Origin: AWTP1-9 sp035703165
GTDB taxonomy: Bacteria > Bacteroidota > Bacteroidia > Chitinophagales > Chitinophagaceae
Length of the DNA: 64,000 nucleotides
Direction: 5' to 3'
NCBI GenBank assembly: GCA_035703165.1
Contig: DASSYR010000082.1
Coordinates: forward strand, 17,908 to 81,907
The position numbers and the translations under genes are program-made. The first letter of the stretch is position 1, and each line of letters starts with the position of its first letter. Below the pieces are notes generated by a model, which saw nothing but the letters and a program-made list of their open reading frames with translations, did no database searches and had not been told where the DNA came from. Below, piece by piece: positions 1-8,306 of this stretch.

Positions 1-1
1 T

Positions 2-82
2 TCTGATCGGTTAGTTTTTCCTATACCTCAAATAGAAGTTGATGCAACAGGAGGAGTAATAGCCCAAAATCCGGGATACTAA
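2..82 (+). CDS. SusD/RagB-like outer membrane lipoprotein, C-terminal end only
   Basis: Only the last 26 codons are in the window, ending at TAA 80-82. The readable tail contains RLVFPIPQIEVDA followed by QNPGY and the stop. SusD/RagB nutrient-binding lipoproteins characteristically end in a RxxFPIPxxEIxxNP...QNPGY stretch, so the match is to the family signature rather than to a specific substrate. The paired SusC porin would lie upstream, outside the window. An intrinsic terminator follows 25 bases later. Confidence 0.72.
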   Translation, partial: SDRLVFPIPQIEVDATGGVIAQNPGY

Positions 83-106
83 ATAATATTGTAAGATTAA
101 AAATGT

Positions 107-144
107 AAATAGGGCTGCCTTTTGAAAGACAGCTCTATTTTTTT
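107..144 (+). terminator. Intrinsic terminator after the SusD-like gene
   Basis: AAATAG-GGCTG on the left arm pairs with CAGCTCTATTT on the right arm around a short loop, and a run of T follows. It separates the SusD-like gene from the ribosomal protein operon. Confidence 0.75.
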
Positions 145-269
145 ATCAAAGTTGTAAGCAGTTCATAAAGGAGGTAAAAGCGCTTTTTAGGGCTTTAAAT
201 TTTATTGTCAAAAATTTTATTGATAATCAGTTTATTATAGAGAGTGTTTGAAAAAAAATCCCTTTTTTC

Positions 270-301
270 TTTGGTAAATCATTTTATCTGCCTCACCTTT
301 G
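270..301 (+). promoter_or_regulatory. Bacteroidota-type promoter for rplM-rpsI
   Basis: TTTG at 270-273, 20 bases of spacer, then CACCTTTG at 294-301. This fits the Bacteroidota primary sigma consensus TTTG-N19-21-TAnnTTTG except for C in place of the first T of the -7 element. Initiation about five bases later would give a leader of about 65 bases before the rplM start at 371. Confidence 0.6.
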
Positions 302-370
302 CGCTCCCAAAGAATTTCTTTGGTATTAAAAACATTCTGCCGGGATGGCGGTAGAAAAAATAAAATAAAA

Positions 371-814
371 ATGAGCAAACTACATTTCACTACAAAACAT
401 GCGAACGAGGCTACCGTACAACGTAACTGGTATGTTGTGGACGGTACTAATCAAACCGTAGGGCGTATGTGTGCAAAAATTGCGGCAGTTCTTCGCGGAA
501 AGAATAAGGCCTATTATACTCCCCACGTTGACTGTGGAGATTTTGTAATTATTATTAATGCTGATAAAGTAAAATTTACCGGCAACAAATTACAGGATAA
601 GACGTATCAAAATTTTTCCGGCTACCCCGGAGGATTAAGGGAAGAAACTGCAGGAAGTTTATTAGCCCGCCGGCCGGATGCCTTATTAGAAAGAGCAATA
701 AAAGGCATGCTGCCTAAAAATCGGTTAGGGCGCAAAATGGTTAAAAAATTATTTGTGTATGCCGGCGATAAACATCCGCACACTGCACAGCAACCCAAGG
801 AGTTAAAATTCTAA
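371..814 (+). CDS. rplM: 50S ribosomal protein L13 (uL13)
   Basis: The 147-residue product is a structural protein of the large ribosomal subunit. The family signature is visible as WYVVDGTNQTVGR near the N-terminus, VDCGDFVIIINADKVKFTG in the middle and RAIKGMLPKNRLGR near the C-terminus. The frame is open to 299, but the ATG at 371 gives the normal family start (MSKLHFTTK) and the extra upstream 24 codons do not resemble L13. It is followed 48 bases later by rpsI, the usual bacterial pairing. Confidence 0.97.
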   Translation: MSKLHFTTKHANEATVQRNWYVVDGTNQTVGRMCAKIAAVLRGKNKAYYTPHVDCGDFVIIINADKVKFTGNKLQDKTYQNFSGYPGGLREETAGSLLARRPDALLERAIKGMLPKNRLGRKMVKKLFVYAGDKHPHTAQQPKELKF

Positions 815-862
815 TTAAACAAAAGCAAACAGCTTAAGTTAAAAAAGCTAAACGCACAATAA

Positions 863-1252
863 ATGGAAAAGCAAAAAAATACAGTTGGTCGTCGTAAGGA
901 AGCGGTAACCCGTGTTTTTCTTACAAAAGGTAATGGAAACATTATTGTTAACGACAAAGATTATAAAACTTATTTCCCACTGGTATATTTACAAAACCAG
1001 GTAGAACGTCCTTTAAAAGCAATTGAAGCGCTGGATAAATTTGATGTAAAAATCAATGCTACCGGCGGTGGTGTGAAGGGACAAGCAGAAGCGGCTATGT
1101 TGGGAATTGCCCGTGCACTTGTGGAAGTAAATGTGGAGTTTCGTCCGGCTTTAAAAGCTTCAGGGTTATTAAAACGTGATCCACGTTCTGTAGAGCGCAA
1201 AAAATTTGGTCACAAAAAAGCTCGTCGCAGCTACCAGTTCAGTAAACGTTAA
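863..1252 (+). CDS. rpsI: 30S ribosomal protein S9 (uS9)
   Basis: The 129-residue product begins NTVGRRKEAVTRVFL and ends with the basic tail KKARRSYQFSKR, which in S9 reaches the decoding centre and contacts P-site tRNA. Length and both termini are normal for the family. It sits directly after rplM and before rpsB, consistent with one ribosomal protein transcription unit. Confidence 0.97.
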   Translation: MEKQKNTVGRRKEAVTRVFLTKGNGNIIVNDKDYKTYFPLVYLQNQVERPLKAIEALDKFDVKINATGGGVKGQAEAAMLGIARALVEVNVEFRPALKASGLLKRDPRSVERKKFGHKKARRSYQFSKR

Positions 1253-1363
1253 TGTAAAGTTGTTAGCAAGTAAGCATTGGCTTATGGAGCTAGCTATAAT
1301 TTTTAATCATAATTACTTAATAAAACTAAAGGCCAGGGGCTTATAGTTAAAAGCAAAATAAAA

Positions 1364-2272
1364 ATGGAAAATAACACTTCATTACAACAGCAATTACTTG
1401 AAGCCGGTGTTCATTTTGGTCACCTGCGTAAGAAGTGGAACCCGAAGATGCTGCCTTACATCTTTGCTGAAAAAAAAGGCATTCACATTATTGATTTAAA
1501 CAAAACAGTAGAGGGTTTACAGGAATGCGCTGCCGCTATGAAACAAATAGCTAAAAGTGGTAAAAAGATAATGTTTGTGGGTACTAAAAAGCAGGCAAAA
1601 GAAATTGTTACAGAGTGTGCGCAAAAAGTAAACATGCCTTACGTAACTGAAAGATGGTTGGGTGGTATGCTAACTAACTTCAATACCGTTCGCAAAAGTG
1701 TTAAGAAAATGCAGAGTATTGAAAAAATGCTGAATGATGGTACTTTGGACAGCATTACCAAAAAAGAACGTTTAACCCTTACCCGTGATAAAGAAAAGAT
1801 GGAAAAAGTGCTGGGTGGTATTGCACAATTAGGTCGTATTCCGGCAGCCTTGTTTGTTGTGGATATTGGCCATGAGCATATTGCTCTTGCAGAAGCAAAG
1901 CGTTTGGGTATTACAACTTTTGGAATGGTTGATACAAATTGTGATCCTAATAAAATTGATTTTGCTGTGCCTGCTAATGACGATGCTACAAAATCAATTG
2001 CTATTATTACCCAATATATTACGGCTGCCATTGCAGAGGGGTTAGCCGAAAGACAAATGGAGAAATCAGAAGAAGTGGAGGAAGTGGAAGAACAAACAGA
2101 AAAGAGCTCTAAGTTTGAGGTGGAAGGAGAAGAAGCATCCAGAGAAAGAAGAGGTGGTGGCGGACAGCGTCGCGGAGGCCAGGGGAGTACTCATGGCGGA
2201 AGAGGTGGAAGTGGCAACGCACCCAAGCGTAGGGGGGGGCCGCCTGCTTCTAAAAGAACTTCTGCCAGATAA
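1364..2272 (+). CDS. rpsB: 30S ribosomal protein S2 (uS2) with long acidic/RGG tail
   Basis: The first ~230 residues are a standard S2: LLEAGVHFGHLRKKWNPKM at the N-terminus, ERWLGGMLTNFNTV and ALFVVDIGHEHIALAEAKRLGI in the body. Beyond residue ~233 there is an extension of about 70 residues: first Glu-rich (EEVEEVEEQTEK), then Arg/Gly-rich (RERRGGGGQRRGG... RGGSGNAPKRRGG). The total of 302 residues exceeds the usual ~240-280. An eight-G run at 2232-2239 lies in the tail coding region, so the exact C-terminus is sensitive to a slip or a sequencing error. Followed by tsf, the usual neighbour. Confidence 0.95.
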   Translation: MENNTSLQQQLLEAGVHFGHLRKKWNPKMLPYIFAEKKGIHIIDLNKTVEGLQECAAAMKQIAKSGKKIMFVGTKKQAKEIVTECAQKVNMPYVTERWLGGMLTNFNTVRKSVKKMQSIEKMLNDGTLDSITKKERLTLTRDKEKMEKVLGGIAQLGRIPAALFVVDIGHEHIALAEAKRLGITTFGMVDTNCDPNKIDFAVPANDDATKSIAIITQYITAAIAEGLAERQMEKSEEVEEVEEQTEKSSKFEVEGEEASRERRGGGGQRRGGQGSTHGGRGGSGNAPKRRGGPPASKRTSAR

Positions 2273-2350
2273 CAGATTTTTAAACGGTTACGATTATGTA
2301 AATGAGGTATTCATTTTCTGATTTTCTAATCTTCAAATTTTTTAATTACG

Positions 2351-3196
2351 ATGTCAACAGCATTAACTATAACAGCAGCAGATATAAATAAATTACGCCA
2401 GGCCACCGGAGCCGGGATGATGGATTGTCGTAAAGCGTTAACAGAATCAAATGGCGATTTTGAAGCGGCCATTGACTGGTTGCGCAAAAAAGGAGCAAAA
2501 GTTGCCGCCTTACGTGGCGACCGAGATGCAAAAGAGGGAGTAGTATTGGCGAAAACAACAAAGGATAATAAAACCGGTATCGCTTTATGCGTTAGCTGTG
2601 AAACAGATTTTGTAAGTAAGAATGCTGATTTTGTAGCATTTGCTCAATCTATTATGGACGCAGCTATTACTGCTAATGTAAAGTCTATAGACGAGCTAAA
2701 TAAGGTGGAAATCAACGGTACAAAAATAGCCGACCTGGTTAATGATAAACTGGCTTCTATTGGTGAAAAGATCGGTATTTCTAAATTTGAAAGAATTGAT
2801 GCCGATTACGTTTCTTCTTATATACACGGTGCAAATCGTATAGGGGTTTTAGTTGGTTTTAGTAAAACAGTTTCTGCAGATACAGGAAAGGATATTGCCA
2901 TGCAAATTGCAGCAATGAATCCGGTAGCCGTTGATCCTGAAAGTGTGCCTGCTTCAACTTTGGAAAGAGAGAGAGCAATTGTAACAGAACAAATTACTGC
3001 TGACCCTAAAATGGCAGGTAAACCCGCAGAAATGATTGCTAAAATTGCTGATGGAAAACTTAATGCTTTTTTTAAAGAGCAAACATTATTGGCACAAGCA
3101 TTTGTAAAAGACGGAAGCAAGAGTGTGGGTGATTATTTAAAATCTGTGGCTGCTGATGCAAAAGTTACCTCTTTTAAAAGGGTAGCCTTGGGATAA
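2351..3196 (+). CDS. tsf: Elongation factor Ts
   Basis: The 281-residue product exchanges GDP for GTP on EF-Tu. The N-terminal UBA-like signature is visible as INKLRQATGAGMMDCRKALTE, followed by the core motif ALCVSCETDFVSKNADF. Length is normal. It is the last gene of the rplM-rpsI-rpsB-tsf block and is closed by a strong terminator 25 bases downstream. Confidence 0.97.
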   Translation: MSTALTITAADINKLRQATGAGMMDCRKALTESNGDFEAAIDWLRKKGAKVAALRGDRDAKEGVVLAKTTKDNKTGIALCVSCETDFVSKNADFVAFAQSIMDAAITANVKSIDELNKVEINGTKIADLVNDKLASIGEKIGISKFERIDADYVSSYIHGANRIGVLVGFSKTVSADTGKDIAMQIAAMNPVAVDPESVPASTLERERAIVTEQITADPKMAGKPAEMIAKIADGKLNAFFKEQTLLAQAFVKDGSKSVGDYLKSVAADAKVTSFKRVALG

Positions 3197-3221
3197 GCTA
3201 CTTGTTTAATAAAACATTATG

Positions 3222-3250
3222 AGAAAGGGAAGTGATATGCTTCCCTTTCT
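3222..3250. terminator. Bidirectional terminator between tsf and the SPFH gene
   Basis: A perfect 11-bp stem (AGAAAGGGAAG / CTTCCCTTTCT) encloses a 7-base loop between the convergent ends of tsf and the minus-strand SPFH gene. A short T run follows on the plus side. Confidence 0.8.
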
Positions 3251-3262
3251 GTTTTCGATAAT

Positions 3263-4168
3263 TTAATTTCTGCCATCCAAAAGAATAGGAGCACTACCCT
3301 TACCTAATACTATTATTTTAGAATTTTGAGAGGAGGCGAGCTCTTTCATTGCTTTAATTTGTTCATACTGCAATTGCTTATCGGTAAGATTTTCGCTAAT
3401 AATTTTTTGATAATCAGAAATACCCTGGGCTTCTACCCGCTTTCGTTCTGCTTCCAGCTTTTCTTTTTGCAAAACAAATTGCATTTTTTGTGCATCTTGT
3501 TCTGCATTTATTTTTTGTTCGATAACAGTTTTTACAGAGGTTGGTAGTGTTATGTTTCTTACTAATAAATTTTCTAAAAGCAGCCCTCTTTTCCTAAACT
3601 CATCTTCAATACCTTTAAAAATACGAGTTTGAAATTCGTCTCTTTTGGTGGAGTACAAAGCAATGGCATCATAGTAAACAGCATTGTCACGAATTTTTGT
3701 ACGGGCAATCGGCCGCACAATTTTAGACTGGTAGTCAATCCCAATTTCTCTTAACATTCTTGGTGCATCCGATCGGTTTACTTTAAACAGGACGGTGAGA
3801 TCAATTGTTACCTCCAGCCCGTCTGCCGTCAAAACTCTGATGGCATCATCACCTGTTTGCGCCCCTTCATCATGCACGCCACTCATCGTATAATTTTGAG
3901 TTTTTATATCAAGTTTTTCAATTTCATACAATGGATTTATAAAGTGTAATCCGCTTTCTAACACATCTGGCTGAACATTACCAAATAATTTTTTGACTCC
4001 TACATGGCCAGCTTCAATCTGCACAAAGCAGGCAGAAATAATTCCGATGCACAATACTAATAAACCAAAGTAAATTATTCCACTTCTCAAGCGACTGATA
4101 TTTTCTTTGAAGGAACGTAAAGCAAAACCGGTAATTAAAATTATAATACCGAATATAATTAAAAACAT
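3263..4168 (-). CDS. Prohibitin-like SPFH/Band 7 membrane protein
   Basis: The 301-residue product has two hydrophobic N-terminal segments (about residues 1-17 and 30-52), then an SPFH domain starting at VQIEAGHVGVKKLFGNV and containing RDNAVYYDAIALYSTKRDEF and the prohibitin-typical LLLENLLVRNITLPTSVKTVIEQK. The C-terminal part (about 215-280) is a charged helix likely to form a coiled coil. Prohibitin-like SPFH proteins form large membrane-bound rings, often linked to quality control by membrane proteases. No protease partner gene is adjacent. It is convergent with tsf and transcribed alone. Confidence 0.85.
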   Translation of the reverse strand: MFLIIFGIIILITGFALRSFKENISRLRSGIIYFGLLVLCIGIISACFVQIEAGHVGVKKLFGNVQPDVLESGLHFINPLYEIEKLDIKTQNYTMSGVHDEGAQTGDDAIRVLTADGLEVTIDLTVLFKVNRSDAPRMLREIGIDYQSKIVRPIARTKIRDNAVYYDAIALYSTKRDEFQTRIFKGIEDEFRKRGLLLENLLVRNITLPTSVKTVIEQKINAEQDAQKMQFVLQKEKLEAERKRVEAQGISDYQKIISENLTDKQLQYEQIKAMKELASSQNSKIIVLGKGSAPILLDGRN

Positions 4169-4349
4169 AGCTAAGATTTTGAGATGTAAATGTACCTTGT
4201 TTTTAATTATTAATAGGTTGAATTGTTTTTTCCGGGTAGCAGATGATTGATAAAACAGCCAGGAATCTTTAAATACTATTGTTGTTTAATATTGGCTATT
4301 GCTAACCGGATGTTTCCTTATCTTCGTTTAGCAAAATACTTTTCTTCTT

Positions 4350-5063
4350 ATGCTTCCAAAGTACAAACGTATTCTTCTTAAGCTCTCCGGCGAATCTTTA
4401 ATGGGCGATGGTAGTTTTGGTTTGGCGCCTTCCGTAATTGAGCAGTATGCAAATGAAATAAAGCGCATTACTGATTTGGGTGTGCAGGTGGCAGTAGTTA
4501 TAGGAGGCGGTAATATTTATAGAGGTATGAATGAAAATGAAACAGGAATTGAAAGAGCCCAGGGCGATTATATGGGTATGTTGGCTACAGTAATTAACGG
4601 GATGGCAGTGCAAAGTATGCTGGAGAAAATTGGTGTATATACACGTTTGCAAAGTGCAATTAAAATGGAGCAAATAGCAGAACCTTATATCCGTCGCCGG
4701 GCAATTCGCCATTTGGAAAAAGGGCGAGTTGTTATATTTGGAGCCGGCACCGGTAATCCATATTTTACTACCGATACAGCTGGCTCTTTGCGAGCTATTG
4801 AGATTAATGCAGATGTTATTTTAAAAGGTACAAGGGTGGATGGCATTTATTCTGCCGATCCGGAGAAAAATCCGGCTGCAACAAAATTTGACAAATTAAC
4901 TTTTCAGGAGTGCATAACCAAAGATTTAAGAGTAATGGATATGACGGCTTTTACACTTTGCATGGAAAATAAGCTGCCAATTATTGTTTTTGATATGAAT
5001 AAACCCGGTAATTTGTTAAAAGTAATAACTGGCGAAAAGGTTGGCACTATTGTAAGTGATTAA
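4350..5063 (+). CDS. pyrH: Uridylate kinase (UMP kinase)
   Basis: The 237-residue amino-acid-kinase-fold protein phosphorylates UMP to UDP. Visible motifs are YKRILLKLSGESLMG at the N-terminus, VAVVIGGGNIYRG, VVIFGAGTGNPYFTTDTAGSLRAIE and ILKGTRVDGIYSADP, all characteristic of bacterial hexameric UMP kinases. In most bacteria tsf-pyrH-frr are neighbours. Here pyrH is separated from tsf by the SPFH gene and no frr follows. Confidence 0.96.
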   Translation: MLPKYKRILLKLSGESLMGDGSFGLAPSVIEQYANEIKRITDLGVQVAVVIGGGNIYRGMNENETGIERAQGDYMGMLATVINGMAVQSMLEKIGVYTRLQSAIKMEQIAEPYIRRRAIRHLEKGRVVIFGAGTGNPYFTTDTAGSLRAIEINADVILKGTRVDGIYSADPEKNPAATKFDKLTFQECITKDLRVMDMTAFTLCMENKLPIIVFDMNKPGNLLKVITGEKVGTIVSD

Positions 5064-5255
5064 TAAACATGCTATTCTAAATTGAATTAAGATATTTAAT
5101 TATTAGGGATCTATTCGCTTGCATAAATTAAAAGAATAGAGTACATTTATTGACCAAATCCTTCACAAAGACTTTTCAATTCCAATTTCCCGGAAAATAT
5201 ATTTTAAGCGGTACAAAATTTTTACTTAAAAAGTTGTAAGCTTTAATCCGGGCGT

Positions 5256-6419
5256 ATGATTTTAATTTTTTTATTCTTTTTTAAGGAGATACTTCTCTTA
5301 GTATCAATTGCTGTGTTGGTATTTTTTTTATCCAAACACTATTTTAAATCTTTTATTTGGGCACAGCAGTTCGTTTACCCTTTACAAAATAGCCTTAACC
5401 GATGGAATCATCATATAGCTGATTGGATGATTCATTATAAACCTACTGTTTGGGTTAATAAAATGTTTTTGAAATTTCACGCTTCGGATAAAAAGAGGAC
5501 ATATAATAGCCTGTTTACAGGAACCTTGTCGCCTTTTGTGAAAGAAAATAAAAGAGTCGGCTTTTCAAAAAACAAAGAATATGAGGCTTTGCTAAAAACA
5601 GACGAAGAGTTATTAAATGAAATAAAAACCCTCCATCTCCGATTACAAAATAAGGGGGAGCGAATTGTAGAATTGATAAATAGTGAACTAAATGCAAGGC
5701 AGAAACTTTACAAGGCCCAGGTTCGTAATGATCATTTGGAATGGGAGGTAAACAAGTTGAGACAATTGGGTAATGAAAATATTGTGCTAAGTGAAACACT
5801 AAACTCTCTCCAAAATGAATTAAACGAGGTTTTCTCTAAACTTACAGGAGTGATCAGTAAAAATGAACAGTTAGTATTGGAAGTAGAACGCCTGAAAAGT
5901 ATTGAAAGAGATCTTTTTAATGTAATTAGCCACAACAAAGACGGGGAAAAGCAAATAGAAAAAATAAGTTTTTTAGAAAACGATGTTAGATCCCTTACAG
6001 CGGAAAGAGAAATATTGTTATTGCAGGTTCAGGAAATAAAAATGCAAAAACATCACGAGTATGGTAACTTATTAACAGCTTACAAAACAATATTGGAGGA
6101 GAAAAGCCAATTACAAGATAAAGTTGTTTTATTGGAACGTGAGGTTGCTATTTTATCAAGAAATTTAAATGCCGGTAAACAAAAACTAAACGAGAGTGCA
6201 CTTTGGGAAGATAAGTTTATTAAAACTGCAAAAGAACTACATCAAATACAATTGCTGTATGCGTCTATAGAAAGGGAATTGTCTATTTTGCGTAATAAGG
6301 AACAATTGTTAAGAAAAAAAGCAAATCTAGCTGATGGGTTACAAGAGGAATTACGGGTCCGCCTGGTTGACATTGCGGTTTTACAGCAGCAGTTATTTGA
6401 GTGTAGAAAAAATAAATAA
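5256..6419 (+). CDS. Membrane-anchored coiled-coil protein of unknown function
   Basis: I do not recognise a family. The 387-residue product begins with a strongly hydrophobic segment (residues 1-25) that should act as a membrane anchor. From about residue 110 to the end it is almost entirely charged heptad-like helix rich in Glu, Lys, Leu and Asn, predicting a long coiled coil. The context (pyrH upstream, pdxH downstream) gives no functional hint. It could be a structural or scaffold protein at the inner membrane. Confidence 0.6.
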   Translation: MILIFLFFFKEILLLVSIAVLVFFLSKHYFKSFIWAQQFVYPLQNSLNRWNHHIADWMIHYKPTVWVNKMFLKFHASDKKRTYNSLFTGTLSPFVKENKRVGFSKNKEYEALLKTDEELLNEIKTLHLRLQNKGERIVELINSELNARQKLYKAQVRNDHLEWEVNKLRQLGNENIVLSETLNSLQNELNEVFSKLTGVISKNEQLVLEVERLKSIERDLFNVISHNKDGEKQIEKISFLENDVRSLTAEREILLLQVQEIKMQKHHEYGNLLTAYKTILEEKSQLQDKVVLLEREVAILSRNLNAGKQKLNESALWEDKFIKTAKELHQIQLLYASIERELSILRNKEQLLRKKANLADGLQEELRVRLVDIAVLQQQLFECRKNK

Positions 6420-6564
6420 AGCTTTATATAATTTTTTTTGTTAATACTACATTAAGGGTAAAGCCATAGTACGGGAAAGAACTTTATGCCTTAAATCTGG
6501 GGAAACCAGTTTGTTTTTAAGCAGGACATTTTTATTTTCCATCAATCCTCTGCAACTTTGTAGT

Positions 6565-7206
6565 ATGACAGATATAGCTTCTATACGCAAAGATTACACA
6601 CAACAAACATTATCAGAAACTGAAGTTTATTCGGAGCCATATTCCCAGTTTACTAAATGGTGGAATGAGGCAGTGGCATCTGATATTGATGAGGTGAATG
6701 CTATGACATTGGCTACTGCATCTGCTGATGGTATTCCTTCAGCAAGAATTGTTCTGTTAAAAGGGTATGACGAAAATGGTTTTGTTTTTTTTACTAATTA
6801 TCAAAGCTACAAGGCCCGCCAGATAGCTGAAAATCCGAGAGCATCTCTTTTGTTTTTTTGGAAAGAGTTGGAAAGACAGGTACGAATTGATGGGTTAATT
6901 GAAAAGGTGAGTGACGCGGAAAGTGATGATTATTTTTTTTCAAGACCGGAAGGGAGTAAGATAGGTGCTTGGGCTTCGCCACAGAGTCATGTTATTGCGG
7001 GAAGGGAATGGCTGGAACAGAAAGTGGAAGAAGTAAAAGCTTTGTTTGGGAATAAAGAAATTAAACGACCATCTCATTGGGGTGGTTATAGAGTAAGGGC
7101 GGTTGGGTTTGAATTTTGGCAGGGAAGAAGCAGCCGCTTACACGATCGGGTACAATATACATTACAGGAAAATGGCAGTTGGCTAATTGAAAGGCTGGCG
7201 CCCTAA
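6565..7206 (+). CDS. pdxH: Pyridoxamine 5'-phosphate oxidase
   Basis: The 213-residue FMN enzyme oxidises pyridoxamine or pyridoxine 5'-phosphate to pyridoxal 5'-phosphate. Family motifs are PSARIVLLKGYDENGFVFFTNYQSYKA, ASLLFFWKELERQVRIDG, GSKIGAWASPQS and the C-terminal FEFWQGRSSRLHDR...IERLAP. The frame is open from 6511, but the ATG at 6565 gives the normal start. CAACTTTG ends five bases before that ATG, so the transcript may have almost no leader, though no good -33 box is visible. Confidence 0.95.
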   Translation: MTDIASIRKDYTQQTLSETEVYSEPYSQFTKWWNEAVASDIDEVNAMTLATASADGIPSARIVLLKGYDENGFVFFTNYQSYKARQIAENPRASLLFFWKELERQVRIDGLIEKVSDAESDDYFFSRPEGSKIGAWASPQSHVIAGREWLEQKVEEVKALFGNKEIKRPSHWGGYRVRAVGFEFWQGRSSRLHDRVQYTLQENGSWLIERLAP

Positions 7207-7278
7207 AATCTTAGCTTCCGCATTTAACACTTTAAAATAATCCCAACTGTCAGATTAAGTCGTAGCTTCTATATTCAA

Positions 7279-7380
7279 TTACTTTTTCTTTGCAGACTTT
7301 TTAACATTGGAAGGTCTTGTTTTACCAAACGATCCTTTAAAGATTTTTCCTTTTTTGGTTTTTTTATCACCCCGGCCCAT
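7279..7380 (-). CDS. 30S ribosomal protein bTHX (Thx)
   Basis: A 33-residue basic peptide beginning MGRGDKKTKKGKIFKGSFGK and ending in Lys-rich sequence. This is the Bacteroidota form of the small ribosomal subunit protein Thx (bTHX), which in Thermus sits at the top of the 30S head. Start ATG is at 7380 (minus strand) and the stop at 7279. It is too short for ordinary gene finding and lies just downstream of the HU gene terminator. Confidence 0.9.
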   Translation of the reverse strand: MGRGDKKTKKGKIFKGSFGKTRPSNVKKSAKKK

Positions 7381-7415
7381 AGTATTTTATTTTGTTTGTA
7401 AAATAGAAGTAAAAT

Positions 7416-7449
7416 AAAAGCTCCGATAATCTATCATATCGGAGCTTTT
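7416..7449 (-). terminator. Terminator of the HU gene
   Basis: A perfect 12-bp stem (AAAAGCTCCGAT / ATCGGAGCTTTT) encloses a 10-base loop just after the HU stop codon. On the minus strand it runs into a T-rich tract. It separates HU from the bTHX gene. Confidence 0.8.
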
Positions 7450-7465
7450 CCGAAATTCATCGGGA

Positions 7466-7735
7466 TTATAATTTGCTTGCTAATTCTTTACCAGCTTTAA
7501 AGCGAGCAACTTTTTTGGCTTTAATTTTAATCACTTCGCCTGTTTGCGGGTTACGACCGTTGCGGGCAGCACGTTTTGATACTGAAAAGGTACCAAAACC
7601 TACTAATGTAACTTTACCACCACCTTTTAATGTTTTAGCCACAGCTTCAATAAAAGAATCCAGTGCATCATTAGCCTGTGTTTTAGTAATGCCTGTGTCG
7701 TCGGAAATTTTTGCAATTAAATCAGCTTTGTTCAT
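7466..7735 (-). CDS. HU family DNA-binding protein
   Basis: The 89-residue product is a complete HU/IHF-fold protein: NKADLIAKISDDTGITKTQANDALDSF, GKVTLVGFGTFSVSKRAARNGRNPQTGE and a basic C-terminus. The FGTF and RxGRNPxTGE motifs are the dimer core and the DNA-binding arm. It bends and compacts DNA as a dimer. Single-gene unit with its own promoter and terminator. Confidence 0.96.
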   Translation of the reverse strand: MNKADLIAKISDDTGITKTQANDALDSFIEAVAKTLKGGGKVTLVGFGTFSVSKRAARNGRNPQTGEVIKIKAKKVARFKAGKELASKL

Positions 7736-7765
7736 GATGAAATAGTTTGTTTTTTAAACTGCGAC

Positions 7766-7795
7766 AAATTTATAGGCTTTTTAATTAAAGCAAAA
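7766..7795 (-). promoter_or_regulatory. Promoter of the HU gene
   Basis: Reading the minus strand, TTTG at 7795-7792, an 18-base spacer, then TAAATTTG at 7773-7766. The -7 box is a perfect match to the Bacteroidota consensus and the spacer is one base short of the usual range. The leader would be about 25-30 bases. Confidence 0.5.
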
Positions 7796-7999
7796 TTTTT
7801 TTTAAATTATTACTGCTTATTACAATCTGAAATTTTTTGCAGTTTAAAATTTTATTGTACATAAAGATAAAAGGAAATAATTGTTTTTTAATTCTCTGAA
7901 AAACAAAGAACAAAGAGGTTGGCAATCTAAAGTTTTTGTTTTTTATTTCACCGGGAGATGTATTTTTTTGTTCTCCTAGTAAAAGTTTTTTATCCACAC

Positions 8000-8305
8000 T
8001 TACTGCACAAGCTCCATTACTGTACGAAATGCTACAAAACGATTGCCCCATTTTTTTGTGGCTTTTTCCCGAAGTTGAGGTGCAAATTCCAAAAGGTATA
8101 TGTTGTATTTTTCTTTCGACAAAGTAAAATATTGAATAATATAAGTTACTCCATCCGTTTCATCCTGCTCAAGCAAGTGAAAAAATTTATAGGAATCAAA
8201 CAGACCGGTTGCCATTATTTCAGGAATATGCTCATCTTTTTGCCAGCGAACCCATTCATTAATGATTGTGGGGTCCACTTTCATAGTAATGTTGTAAACA
8301 AGCAT
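8000..8305 (-). CDS. DUF4286 family protein
   Basis: A 101-residue protein beginning MLVYNITMKVDPTIINEWVRWQKDEHIPEIMATGLF, with HLLEQDETDGVTYIIQYF in the centre. This matches the DUF4286 family, a small ferredoxin-like-fold group common in Bacteroidota. No biochemical role is known to me. Its stop lies 264 bases upstream of the HU start on the same strand, and it begins one base after the exonuclease III stop, so the two are probably co-transcribed. The 7736-7999 stretch between it and HU shows nothing but the HU promoter. Confidence 0.8.
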   Translation of the reverse strand: MLVYNITMKVDPTIINEWVRWQKDEHIPEIMATGLFDSYKFFHLLEQDETDGVTYIIQYFTLSKEKYNIYLLEFAPQLREKATKKWGNRFVAFRTVMELVQ

Positions 8306-8306
8306 A

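Noticed and set aside
1364..2272. Frameshift in rpsB at the G run
   Set aside because: The long frame ends in a plausible basic tail (KRRGGPPASKRTSAR); the alternative frames give less plausible ends. A slip cannot be excluded but is not called.
4350..5255. Missing frr after pyrH as a gene loss
   Set aside because: frr is essential and is probably elsewhere in the genome; the window only shows that the usual linkage is broken.
7785..8127. Small ORFs between HU and DUF4286 on both strands
   Set aside because: They are Phe/Lys-rich translations of AT-rich DNA or shadows of the DUF4286 gene, without start signals or family resemblance.
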